A DNA stretch of 64,000 bases, from assembly GCA_037577475.1 (NCBI GenBank), contig CM075185.1, positions 32,639,374-32,703,373 on the forward strand. The letters are read 5' to 3'. Positions 21,672-31,436 of this stretch are shown here, piece by piece. The notes below the pieces were generated by a model. That model saw nothing but the letters and a program-made list of their open reading frames with translations, was not told where the DNA came from and searched no databases. The position numbers and the translations under genes were made by a program. Each line of letters starts with the position of its first letter. The first letter of the stretch is position 1. Source of the DNA: Chaunax sp. Z400. Lineage: Eukaryota; Chordata; Actinopteri; Lophiiformes; Chaunacidae.

Positions 21672-23163
21672 TGTAGCCAGGCAGTCTGAACAGCCATTAT
21701 GAATACAGTCACCAGCCAGGTATGACTACATTAGTATAATTGCTCCCGTATGTTGTTATGGTCCATTAGCACTCTCTAGTGTAATCGAGTGAGTGAAATG
21801 AACGTGCATGTGGCGTTTTCTACTCGGAACGAGATAGACACGGAGCACAGACTAATGACAGTAGATAGCTCTGTTGCAAAAAAGTTGAGACGGTTTAATT
21901 ACCTTGATTTAAGTCAATAACAAAAGTTTAGACTGAACAAAGATATTGTTGCACGTTGAAGAGAGAAGTACAACAGTCACGGAGCTGCCGACCCGTCAAA
22001 ACGACGTTTATTGATCATTCCGGTGAGTTAGCTGCTAGTTAGCCACGATGTAGCATTTTGGTTGTTGCTAACCTTGAAGAATATTTCTAACCTTGAGATT
22101 TTGTGCTTTGTAATGTAAAAAAAAAAAACAGTCGGGATGAACAAATAACCTGATGAACAAATGGTGCGTTTTCACTTGAATTAGTTGAATACTGTGCATC
22201 TAGGAAAAATGTGTTAAATTAGTGGCTGGTTCATTCAGCTAAGGTGCTAAGATTCAGCAGAAATAACCCATGTTAATGTATTTTCTGTTCTCATGTTGTG
22301 ACTTATGTTCTTTGGTAAGCTAGTTTATTAAGCTTGACTGATAAAGATGTGTTTGAAAGTAAAATGTGTTGTTAAAACGTATAGTTATTGATATGTGTGT
22401 AGTATGTAAAAATGTGCTTTGAGAAGATACACAAGTGGACTGTAACTATGGATAATTGAGTGATTGCTCTGCACATTTGTGCAGGCTGGTTTTTTGTTTA
22501 TGTTGAGATTATTACTACAGACAGAACTGAGCTGCTCGAGTCACCATCGCCCACTGCTTCCTGGTCTTCATCTCCACCACCATCATCCTCTCATCCTCAG
22601 TGGATCTTCACCATCATCTCCATCCTTTGTCTTCATCCCCACTGCTCATTGGATTCAGTCTTCATCTTCTCCACTCTCATAGGAGCCAGGCTGGACAGTT
22701 TTCTTCACTAAGGGTGGTGGTAGGAACTTGAGTGAACTCAGAAAGAACTTATACAAACTCAGGAAAAGAAACAAATTTCATTAAGAGGTTTATTCCAAGA
22801 TCTTGGGTATTTTTGTTTATTTTGTTGTAAATTGGCCGTTGTTGGTGCAACTTAGTTCATGCCCAGTAGCTATTCAAACCTGGTAATCTCTGTGACAAAT
22901 GGAATTGTACATTTATTGAAAGATCAAATGCAAAGTTATTGTTCGAACTGAAACCGAATAACAAAAAATAAGAAATAATAGAGAATAAAGAAACAATACA
23001 CTATATTTAAATTTAAAGGCATCTTATTGTCGGTGTGAGTCATTGGGGAAGGGATATGTTAATGTCTGATGTACTTAACTGCTCTATTACACTTCTATCT
23101 CCTCATAGAGAACCTAGATATTAGATATACTCGCAGAACTTGACAACATACACGTCAAGGTGG
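21672..23163 (+). repeat. 3' LTR
   Basis: Same as the 5' LTR with about 15 differences (for example ctctgttgc for ctcttttgc, aacgacg for aacggag, a longer A run). After gtcaaggtgg the two copies diverge; here a short echo of the LTR end (acacgtcaag) occupies 23164-23173 before the GACAA. Confidence 0.92.
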
Positions 23164-23173
23164 ACACGTCAAG

Positions 23174-23655
23174 GACAACAACATATGGGTGCTGGGAGGA
23201 TGGTGGGCTGGAAACGAAGGGAAGAGAGCATCATCACTCACCTGAGAATAGGTCACACAGGTCTCAACCATACATTACATAAAATAGGAAAACACCCAAC
23301 AGGAAAATGCAAACTGTAGCCAACCAGAAACTGTCGAACATGTACTGCTTTATTGTAGACAATATAATACAGAGAGAAATCACCTAATTCAGTCACTAAG
23401 GAAGGCAAAACACCATGAAGTTTCATTGTCAGGCCTCTTTGGGAAAACAGCAGGCAAGATATACCCTGAAATTATAAAGTATTTAAAAGACATTAAATTT
23501 AGCTAAAAGGATCTTTTTTTAATTTTATATATTTTCTGCTATTCCTCTAATCCACATTCCAAGCCAGTTGGTGGTGGTAATGCACATCTAAGTTGGTTTG
23601 CCAACTGCCAATAAACATCAAAGAAGAAGAAGAAGAAGAAGAAGAAGAAGGTGTA
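23174..23655 (+). pseudogene. I/Nimb-like LINE 3' end, right of LTR insertion
   Basis: After gacaa the interrupted LINE resumes: EESIITHLRIGHTGLNHTLH, HKIGKHPTGKCKL and later VEHVLL-like codons in shifted frames, the C-terminal Cys/His region of I/Nimb ORF2. The 3' UTR ends gccaataaacatcaaagaag and a (GAA)n tail (about 23622-23649), typical of this clade. Confidence 0.8.
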
Positions 23656-25000
23656 TGTCACGCCCAGAGACATAGACGGAAGTGTGGCGAAGGAGTTTGG
23701 TGAGAGGAAAGTGTGTCGGATTGCAATTAACTATCATGAGTGTAAAACGAGTGAAAGTTCTGAGGGATGGGATGACGGTGCTTTGTGTCAAATAGATGAA
23801 GGAAAAGGCAGGATAGGAGTGAAAGAAGTGCAGCTTGGTCAGATCGAAGCAGTCAAGGAGAGGAAGGGGCTATTAAAAAAGTTCAAATGTATTGGAAAGC
23901 AACAAGAGAATGAGAAAGAGTGGAACGTTATAATCATGTTTTGGAGAGAGGCGGGTCTTTTTCACCCTAACTAAAACAATTGAAAAAGTCCAATCCAAAA
24001 AATCCAATTTGCCAAATTTCTCAACTATCGCAGAGCCCTTATTTCTGCCATAAATAAACAGCAACAAGAGAAAATACTCAGGATTGATACACTGGATGGA
24101 GTAAAAATCACAGCACACATCCCTGGATTAGAGGCTAAACTGAGAGGTTTCATTTAAAACGTGCTGCTAGAAATGACTGAGGAGGAAGTCAAGAAGGAAA
24201 TTAGAGGGGGAAAAGTGATTAATGTTAAGAGACTAAAGACAAACAAAGATGGTGTAAAGAAGGACAGTCTGTCAATGGTGGTGCAATTTGAGAACTCTCT
24301 TCCCAAAGAGATCAAAATGGGGTGGACCAATTATAGGGTGAGAGAATATATCCCTAACCCAATTAGATGCTCTAAATGTCAAAGAATGGGACACGTAGCC
24401 CAACAGTGCCACGGAAAACAAAGATGTGCAAAATGTGGAGGTGACCATGACTATGGGAAATATGCTAAGGACGCTAAACTAAAATGTTGCAACTGTGGAG
24501 GAGAACATAGTGCAGTGTATGGAGGCTGCATTATCCAAATTAAACCAAAAGAAGTACAGAAATACAAAGTAACCAACAACGTGTTCTATGCAGAAGCTCT
24601 AAAGAGAGTAAATGAGGAAATGCAAAGTACAATGACAAACAAAGCAATGAGAGGCGAGATGGGAGGGACAAGTGGAGGCCTTAGGCCACTAGCACAGAGA
24701 GTTATCAGGCCCATAATACAGCAAGAAAACCAAACAGCAAAGAGTTCAGGGATACAGCAGATTCAATGTTCCCATAAATGCAAGGTAAACAAGGATTCAC
24801 TGGTGGTAGACAAAATAAACTTCATTGCTTTTGTATGTAAAGTTATTAATGTAGCCACCAAGCAAGAGAAGAAAAGTGATCGAATTAAAACAGTGGTGAA
24901 TGCAGCTGAAGAATTTTTGGATGTTAAAGACTTGAAAACAGAGGATATACATGAAATACTGAAAGTAAACACTGATGGAGAGTCTCCGTGTAATGATTAA
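23651..25000 (+). pseudogene. I/Nimb-like LINE ORF1, CCHC zinc knuckles
   Basis: ORF1 of a second LINE. The first part (23651-23974) is open, then stops near 23973 and around 24157 break it. The main frame 24161-25000 contains GWTNYRVREYIPNPIRC and three knuckles: CSKCQRMGHVAQQC (CX2CX4HX4C), CAKCGGDHDYGKYAKD (last Cys lost) and CCNCGGEHSAVYGGC. The product of an intact copy would be a nucleic-acid chaperone of the retrotransposition RNP. It abuts the (GAA)n tail of the preceding LINE, so the two are head to tail. Confidence 0.85.
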
Positions 25001-25004
25001 TGTT

Positions 25005-27330
25005 ATAATTATTGTGATGCACATATTGCAATGGAATGCAAGAAGTCTCATTGCTAATTGACAGGAGCTTAAAAAATATGTCACTGAATTAAAACCTCAG
25101 CCTGACATTCTATGTATTCAGGAAATGTGGCTAAGACCTCAGCTGAAGTTCAGTATTCCAGGATATACATCAGCTCGATGTGACAGTGCAGATAATCAAG
25201 GAGGTGGCTGCTGTGCATTTGTTAAAGATAGTGTAGTGTTTAGAAGAGAACCATCACCAACTGACATAGAATGTGTAACTATTGAAGTGTGCTGTACAAA
25301 TGTCAATATCAAAATAATAAACTTTTATAATCCATGCAGGAAGTTGAGTGTGGAAATGTTTAATGCAATCAAACATGACAATAGAAGAGAAATCTGGTGT
25401 GGGGACTTTACTTCCCCATAGTCCATTATGAGCATTAATCACACAGATGACAATGGAAATGTGATTGAGGAATTGACAGAAGAAAGATCACTAGTCTGTC
25501 TTAATGATGGCAAAGGAACAAGACTAGATCTCTAGCAAACTCTCTATCATGCATAGATCTATAGCATGTAGCATGTTCATGTGGATGGAATGTTAATATC
25601 AGCTCTAGCATAGGAAGCAATCATTTTCCAATTATATGTTCTTTAAATATTAATGCTGCTGCCCAAGAAAGATATATGATAAAGAAATGGTGCTTTGAAA
25701 AAGACTGGGAAATTTAAAAAAACTCTGCACAGAGGAAGCCTATCAGCTGCCAATGAATGATGATATAGAAGAATGTGCTTCATCAGTGACTGGTTTAATT
25801 ATGAACGCTGCATTGAAGAGCATACCCATTAGTATTGTTCTTTTTATTTTTATTTTTTTAGATACTTCATCCCACAGGGGGAAATTCTTTCTCTGCATTT
25901 GACCCCTTCCTGAGGAGCAGTGAACTGCCTTTACAGCGCCCGAAAAGCAAACGGGGGTTCAGTATCTTTGCTCAAAGATACTTTGACTTGTAGACTTGCA
26001 GGGGCTGGGGATGGGAACCACCGACCTTTCGTTCCGTGAAAGAAACAGCATTACATGACACTGGGCACACAGCAACAGGACAAGACCAACTAAGCTAAGT
26101 TTTAATTATCATCCTGGAATTATTTAATAAGATATGGAGGGAAGGATCAATGCCAAAAAGTTGGACGAGTGAATTCATTTGACCTTTTAGGAAACCTGGT
26201 AAAGACCCTAATGATGCAGGAAATTATCGACCCATTGCCTTAACGTAATACCTATGCAAGTGGATGGAGAAGATTTTGGTCAGAAGATTGAATTATTTCC
26301 TGGAGCAAAGAAGACTAATGGCTCCATACCATCATCATCATCATCAACTTTATTTATAAGCACATTTCCGCAGACTGAAGTTGATTTTACCATCAAGGAG
26401 CAAAAGAAGGAAATGAAATAGGACACTGTACAAATGAGTACATAATGAATCATTTTTATAACTATTTACAGATTTTTACAAATAGGTCAAAAGATCAAAA
26501 TGAGCATGTTGGTGCTGGAGTATATATCCCACATTTCCAAATGTACCTAGGCAGCAGACTAACAGATCAGCTCTCAGTAAACAGCAGAAATGATGGCAGT
26601 AATCTTGGGCCTTCAGTGGGTGGAAGAGGTGAGACCAGACAGGGTGATAATGTGTGTTGACTCTACAGCAGTTCTTCAGAGCCTACAGAACATGAAGTCA
26701 ATAAGAGAGGATCTATTGCTTGAAATTTCCCAATATTTATTTAGAATCCACAGGCTGGGGATTGATGTAATCTTTAGTTGGGTGTCTGCATATGTGGGGG
26801 TAAAGAGAAATGAATATGCTGATGATGGCAAAAAGAGCACTAAAAATGAGACAGGTTGTGTATGTACCCTTTGGAAAAGGGGAAGGAAGAGTTATAATCA
26901 AAAAGAAAACATCAGAACTGTGGCAGAAAATATGGGATGTGGACAGTAAGGGCAGAGCATACCACATGATTCAAAAGACAGTTAAACACAGGGTATCAAA
27001 GGCAGAAGAAGAAGAGAGGGGGTAGTGCTAACGAGACTAAGGTTTGATCACACAGGGTTAAACAAGACACTGCTTTTATTCAGAAGGACAAATGCACAAG
27101 GATGTGCATGACACTGTAATATAACTGAAAATGTTGAACATGTACTATTGTGTTAAATATAATGAAGAAAGAGGACAGTTGCAACGAAGCGTGAGAAAGG
27201 CAGGACGAGACTGGGATTTGAAGGGAATACTGGGAACCAATGGAGACATTAGGGAGACACAGACACAGACACAGGGTTATAGATTTCTTAATACACACTG
27301 GCTTGAAAATAGCTTAATTATCTAATTTAA
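25005..27330 (+). pseudogene. I/Nimb-like LINE ORF2, decayed
   Basis: Endonuclease start ILQWNARSLIAN, then QPDILCIQEMWLRPQLKF, GGGCCAFVKDSVVFRRE and REIWCGDFTSP (GDFN-like). RT remnants (about 26120-26330) read KIWREGSMPKSWTSEF, RKPGKDPNDAGNYRPIAL and KWMEKILVRRLNYFLE; most of the RT core is deleted. RNase H reads AEMMAVILGLQWVEEVRPDR, VIMCVDSTAVLQSLQN. The C-terminal region includes LRFDHTGLNKTLLLFRRTNA in shifted frames. It is interrupted by a minus-strand SINE at 25853-26045. Many stops. A (TTTTA)n tract follows. Confidence 0.85.
25853..26045 (-). mobile_element. tRNA-derived SINE A inside LINE ORF2
   Basis: Reverse-oriented copy: ttagatacttcatcccacag, gggaaattctttctctgcat, then gcaggggctggggatgggaa and ccgacctttcgttccgtgaa (complement of the B-box region, with a short insertion). 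It splits the LINE between endonuclease and RT and is therefore younger. Confidence 0.8.
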
Positions 27331-27337
27331 TGTAGGA

Positions 27338-27380
27338 GGGTATTTATTTTATTTTATTTTATTTTATTTTAATTTTATTT
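27338..27380. repeat. (TTTTA)n pentanucleotide repeat
   Basis: Repeated ttttattttattttatttta between the LINE 3' end and the next SINE; it probably grew from a LINE or SINE tail. Confidence 0.85.
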
Positions 27381-27382
27381 TT

Positions 27383-27540
27383 GTGGCTCAGGAGGTAGAG
27401 CGATCATTCACGGAACAAAAGGTCGGTGGTTCGATTCCCAGCCCCTGCAAGTCTAGAAGTTGAAGTATCCTTGAGCACAGATTCTGAACCCCAATTTGCT
27501 CCCCGGGCACCGCAATGTAGTGGCTATCTATGTAGCTGTG
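27383..27540 (+). mobile_element. tRNA-derived SINE A, plus copy
   Basis: gtggctcaggaggtagagcg (A box) and aaaggtcggtggttcgattc (B box), then cagcccctgcaagtctagaa and ccccaatttgctccccgggc. The 3' part is replaced by the LINE end at about 27550. Confidence 0.85.
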
Positions 27541-27551
27541 TGTGTGGCTAT

Positions 27552-28990
27552 AAGATAAGATATACTTTTATTGTCCCCGAGGGGACACACAATATCACAC
27601 AATACACGCTCCACACATAACATTCACACATAAATACACAAAGACAAGTACTTCAGTATTGAGTTTAAATAATGCACAGCTTAGCAGAGTTATTGCACAA
27701 GTAATAGTATATTGCACAGATAACATATTGCACATGTAATGGTGCACGTAATGTTAAGTTGACTGAACCTAGGAGCTACTGTTGAGGAGCTTAATGGACC
27801 TGGGTATGAATGAGCGTTTGTAGCGGATCAGTCTGCATGTGGGGACCCTGAATCTCCTGCCAGGAGGTAAAAGTTGGAACTCTGGGTGGAGAATGTGAGT
27901 TGGGTCAGACATGATTTTCTGTGCCTGTCTGATAACAGACTGCTCATAGATCACTTTGAGGGATGGGTGGTTTTTAACCGCCATGGTCTTCATGGCAGTC
28001 TGCACCAGACCAGAAACCTGTGACCTCAACTGCACTGTCAAGCTGCCGTACCAGTACAGGCCGGTAGAACAGCAGCATGACCACCTGCAGCACGACCTGC
28101 TGCAGCACGACCTCCTGCAGCACGACCACCTGCAGCACGACCTCCTGCAGCACGACCTCCTGCAGCACGACCACCTGCAGCACGACCTCCTGCAGCACGA
28201 CCACCTGCAGCACGACCTCCTGCAGCACGACCACCTGCAGCACGACCTCCTGCAGCACGACCATCTGCAGCACGACCTCCTGCAGCACGACCACCTGCAG
28301 CACGACCTGCTGCAACACGACCTCCTGCAGCACGACCTGCTGCAGCACGACCTCCTGCAGCACGACCACCTGCAACACGACCTGCTGCAGCACGACCTCC
28401 TGCAGCACGACCTGCTGCAGCACGACCTCCTGCAGCCCGACCTACTGCAGCACGACCTCCTGCAGCACGACCTGCTGCAGCACGACCTCCTGCAGCACGA
28501 CGCTTGCAGCACGACCTGCTGCAGCATAACCTCCTGCAGCACGACCTCCTGCAGCATGACCTGCTGCAGCATGACCTCCTGCAGCATGACTTGCTGCAGC
28601 ATGACCTCCTGCAGCACGACCTCCTGCAGCATGACCTGCTGCAGCATGACCCCCTGCAGCACGACCTCCTGCAGCATGACCTGCTGCAGCATGACCTCCT
28701 GCAGCATGACCTGCTGCAGCATAACCTCCTGCAGCACGACCTCCTGCAGCACGACCTGCTGCAGCACAACCTCCTGCAGCACGACCTCCTGCAGCACGAC
28801 CTCCTGCAGCATGACCTCCTGCTCCACTCCGTAGACCTTGAGTCTGCGTAGAAAGTACATACGCTGTTGGAGTTTGGAGCAGAGTTCCCACATGCACCTT
28901 CCAGCTGAGGGAGTTGTCAATGTGGACCCCAAGGTATTTATAGGAGCAGACCTTATTAATTATTATTAATAACCACAATGTGGACAGCTT
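27552..28990 (-). pseudogene. CR1/L2-like LINE ORF2 end with internal minisatellite
   Basis: Minus strand. CSYKYLGVHIDNSLSWKVHV (RT palm end) at about 28890-28960, then LQQRMYFLRRLKVYGVEQE, the standard post-RT motif. Where a serine/aromatic-rich stretch of about 15 residues normally follows, a 15-bp minisatellite has expanded (28066-28828). The protein frame then resumes: LYWYGSLTVQLRSQVSGLVQ, KNHPSLKVIYEQSVIRQAQK, SDPTHILHPEFQLLPPGRRF, KRSFIPRSIKLLNSSS and stop near 27769. The 3' UTR ends in the ggacaataaaagtatatctt-type tail. The frame stays open across the whole array (387 codons), so the expansion kept the reading frame in most units. Confidence 0.85.
28066..28828. repeat. 15-bp minisatellite, about 51 copies
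   Basis: Unit ctgcagcacgacctc (each unit carries a PstI site), with variants cac/ctc/ctg and cacgac/catgac. The left half is mostly cacgac; the right half (after 28500) alternates catgac. A single-base deletion at about 28500 shifts the phase once. It is open in several frames on both strands, giving Leu-Gln-His-Asp and Val-Val-Leu-Gln-Glu patterns. Confidence 0.97.
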
Positions 28991-29089
28991 GAAACCACAC
29001 CTGTTGATATTCATGATTTTTCTGTTTTGGATGGAGTTTAAGACCAGATCATGACTTGAAACAATGGACATACCCAGTAACAACACAGG

Positions 29090-29345
29090 ATGGTACCTCA
29101 TTTCCTGAATTTCTGTCATCAGTTCAAATGGTAATGCAGACATAACAAAATCGGCTTGGCTGCTGACATCACTAGTATTTGTGCTGTGTTTCAGCATTGC
29201 TTTCTGCCCAACCAGTGTTGCCAGATCTCGAGAGAAACAAGCAAACAGGTCTATGGAAACGAGCCCAAAAGAAATGACTCTGGTCTTAAAACCAGAGTCA
29301 TATGAAGATGGCGTGTACCCCAACATCATCATTAAATGACATATC
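29090..29345. other. Repeat-like segment with short palindrome
   Basis: Contains gttgccagatctcgagagaa, which I recall from dispersed vertebrate repeats, and a palindrome gactctggtcttaaaaccagagtc-like at 29277-29301 (9-10 bp arms). No coding domain identified. Confidence 0.35.
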
Positions 29346-29415
29346 CTCCAGTCCTTCGGTGAGACTACAGTAGACTATATTGATATATGTTATGGAGAAG
29401 ATGAGGAACCGTCAG

Positions 29416-29695
29416 AGTCACCTTAAAATCATCTTTAAATGGAAAAGTAAAAAAATATATTTTTCAGAAAATCAAAATATTAAAATGCACTACTACTACT
29501 TATTATGGTTAACATACTGAATGTGTTTGTTTGGTGAAACTAGAAGCCATATCTGACAAACTACAGTTTGTCAGATATGGTTCAATAAAGACAACCACCA
29601 TTCAGGCTCACCTTGAAAATCACGTTTCCAGGAAAATAAAAATGTTTTAACATTAAAATATATCAAAAGGCACAACTACTTATTATATTTGATAT
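29416..29695. repeat. Two diverged direct copies flanking a perfect hairpin
   Basis: tcaccttaaaatcatcttta at 29418 and tcaccttgaaaatcacgttt at 29609 begin related blocks of about 85 bp. Between them 29547-29580 is a perfect inverted repeat: 16-bp arms ccatatctgacaaact and its complement around a 2-base centre. Confidence 0.8.
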
Positions 29696-29699
29696 ATGT

Positions 29700-30158
29700 G
29701 TAAAATTCCTATGAATTGTATTTTACTTCTTCCCCCAAGCCTCATGTGCCCTTTCACATCACTGGGCATGAGAACAGAGTGGATGCTTTATTTTAATCCT
29801 TCTTTTATTCTTTCTTTTTATTTTTGAGGAGGCCACCCATGGCCCCAGAGATCCATTAGCAAACACAAACTTAGGATTTAAACAAATTGTGTTACTTCAA
29901 CTCATGACAAATGGGAATAATAACAAAAATGATATGTTTATATTTTTGTTGAGATTTTTATTTGTTGCACCTCCTTTGTTTTGTTAGTTTTTTAATAAAT
30001 TATTACTTTGATGAAGCACAATTGATGAAGGGGGCGTGAACGGAAGGGGTGAGTTGGCTTTTTTCCCTGGGCTCCCCCAGAGTCTAGGATCGCCCCTGGC
30101 AAGCACACACCTCTCCTCTCTCGTCTCCTTCTCAGAGTTGTTCAGACAGGAGGGAGGA
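29700..30158. other. Upstream region of the signal-peptide exon
   Basis: AT-rich to about 30010, then GC-richer toward the ATG with ctcccccagagtctagg and repeated CTCTCCTC. It could contain the promoter and 5' UTR of the next exon; no TATA box is obvious near a start site. Confidence 0.35.
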
Positions 30159-30278
30159 ATGGCGGCCCCTCGGAGTTTCCTCACCTCTCTCTGTGGGTTA
30201 TTCCTGGTGTTAGACCTCTCCGGTGGATCTACGACCTCTGGCAGCAAAAGACCGAATCAGGAGCGATGCGGCTTCAAG
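30159..30278 (+). CDS. First coding exon, secreted or membrane protein, unidentified
   Basis: ATG at 30159 in the context gaggaATGG. Forty codons read MAAPRSFLTSLCGLFLVLDL, then SGGSTTSGSKRPNQERCGFK. The first 20-24 residues form a typical cleavable signal peptide: a short polar or basic start, hydrophobic LTSLCGLFLVLDL, then small residues SGGS. A strong donor AAG|GTAAAAC follows in phase 0. The exon is GC-rich and free of repeats, unlike its surroundings, which supports a host gene. A phase-0 exon at 59459-59513 may be the next exon. I do not recognise the family. Confidence 0.65.
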
Positions 30279-31436
30279 GTAAAACACAAACTTTCACCGC
30301 CACCGTGTCGGTTTAACGGTGGGCTGAAGTCGTTGCTGCTCCGTCGGTCACGTCTCCGAACAGTTTTGGGTTTATGTGTTTGTGGGTTTATGTGTTTGTC
30401 TCCTCTCCGGTCCCCGTTAACCGGTGTGCAACTCGGTAGATAACCTTCACTGAGGTCTGAGGAGATGCTTTGTTCCAACAGTCGTTTTAAACCTGCAGTT
30501 TTTTGCCGTCATTTGCCGTCAGTCACGTTAAATTACCTTCCTCACCTGTCCGGTAGCTGATAGCTCCGGGTAGCATTTTAAGTTAGCAGCCAGACTCTTC
30601 TCTGGAACGAACGTCTGAGTTTTAACTCCTAAAGCTCATGTTGATGTGATTCATTAACTCTGGAAACGTACATTCAGACACGTGAACGTGTTTTGCTGTA
30701 ATAAGTTAAAATAGAACTTTATAGTGTCCCTTCAAGAGAAATTAAAGTTATTAACAGGAGCCATAAAGCTGTGCTCTCTATCCATAGAGAGGTAGACGTA
30801 CCTAAACCAACTGTAAACAAATATTATATATATTTCTTTTAATTTAAATCATCCGATTAAGGACACATAATTCCAATAAAATCCAACATCCAGCGAGTAG
30901 AGTTATGATCAGGTTAGACAGAAGTAGAGTTTAAAAAGAACTGATGAACCAGCTTCTGCTTGGTGACATGCCTCAGGTAGATAAAACATTTACTGCTGTG
31001 CTCTAGTGAAGCTGATGTCCTGCCTTCTGTTTGCTCTGCTAAACACACGAAGAACCACCTCACAGTTAAGTGTCTGTATGGAGGAACCAGCAGTTAGTCT
31101 GCACCATCAAACGTTCACTATGAAACATTTCAACCAGAGAAAAAACTTCTGTTCCTAAAGGGCCTACTGGTGAATTCATTCTGTTACTCTGAAGCAAACA
31201 AACATGTTTGTTCATTATTCTGAGTTACAAACAGTTTTTGATTTTTTTTCATAGGTTTCTTCCTGTTTCAGCCTGATTAACAGGTTAAAACTCTGTGATA
31301 CTAAAGTGTAGGTTGTTGAGGGTCTTACAGATCCAGTGATGGTACCTACCAGACAGTTATCAGGGGTTTAAAACCTGATCCTCTGAGACCTGGTCCACAT
31401 AACTGCTGAACCATAGTCCAGTCCAGAGATATTTGC
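30279..31436. other. Probable intron 1, unique part
   Basis: Follows the donor. Ordinary AT-rich DNA without an open frame of interest. It ends at the abrupt start of the 12-bp satellite. Confidence 0.5.

Larger units (their letters stand above)
13601..23173 (+). mobile_element. Ty3/gypsy LTR retrotransposon with PNMA-like gag
   Basis: A 9.57-kb element, complete in structure: two long LTRs, a TGG-starting primer-site candidate, gag, protease, RT, RNase H, integrase and a purine-rich tract. Domain order PR-RT-RH-IN is that of Ty3/gypsy. The Gag resembles the PNMA (paraneoplastic Ma antigen) family, host genes known to derive from Ty3/gypsy Gag. It is inserted in an I/Nimb-like LINE. The coding region has several stops and frame shifts, so this copy is not autonomous, although the LTRs differ at only about 15 positions by eye (about 1%). 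Confidence 0.93.

Noticed and set aside
27956..28834. Plus-strand 292-codon ORF with Leu-Gln-His-Asp repeats
   Set aside because: It is the antisense reading of the 15-bp minisatellite within a minus-strand LINE.
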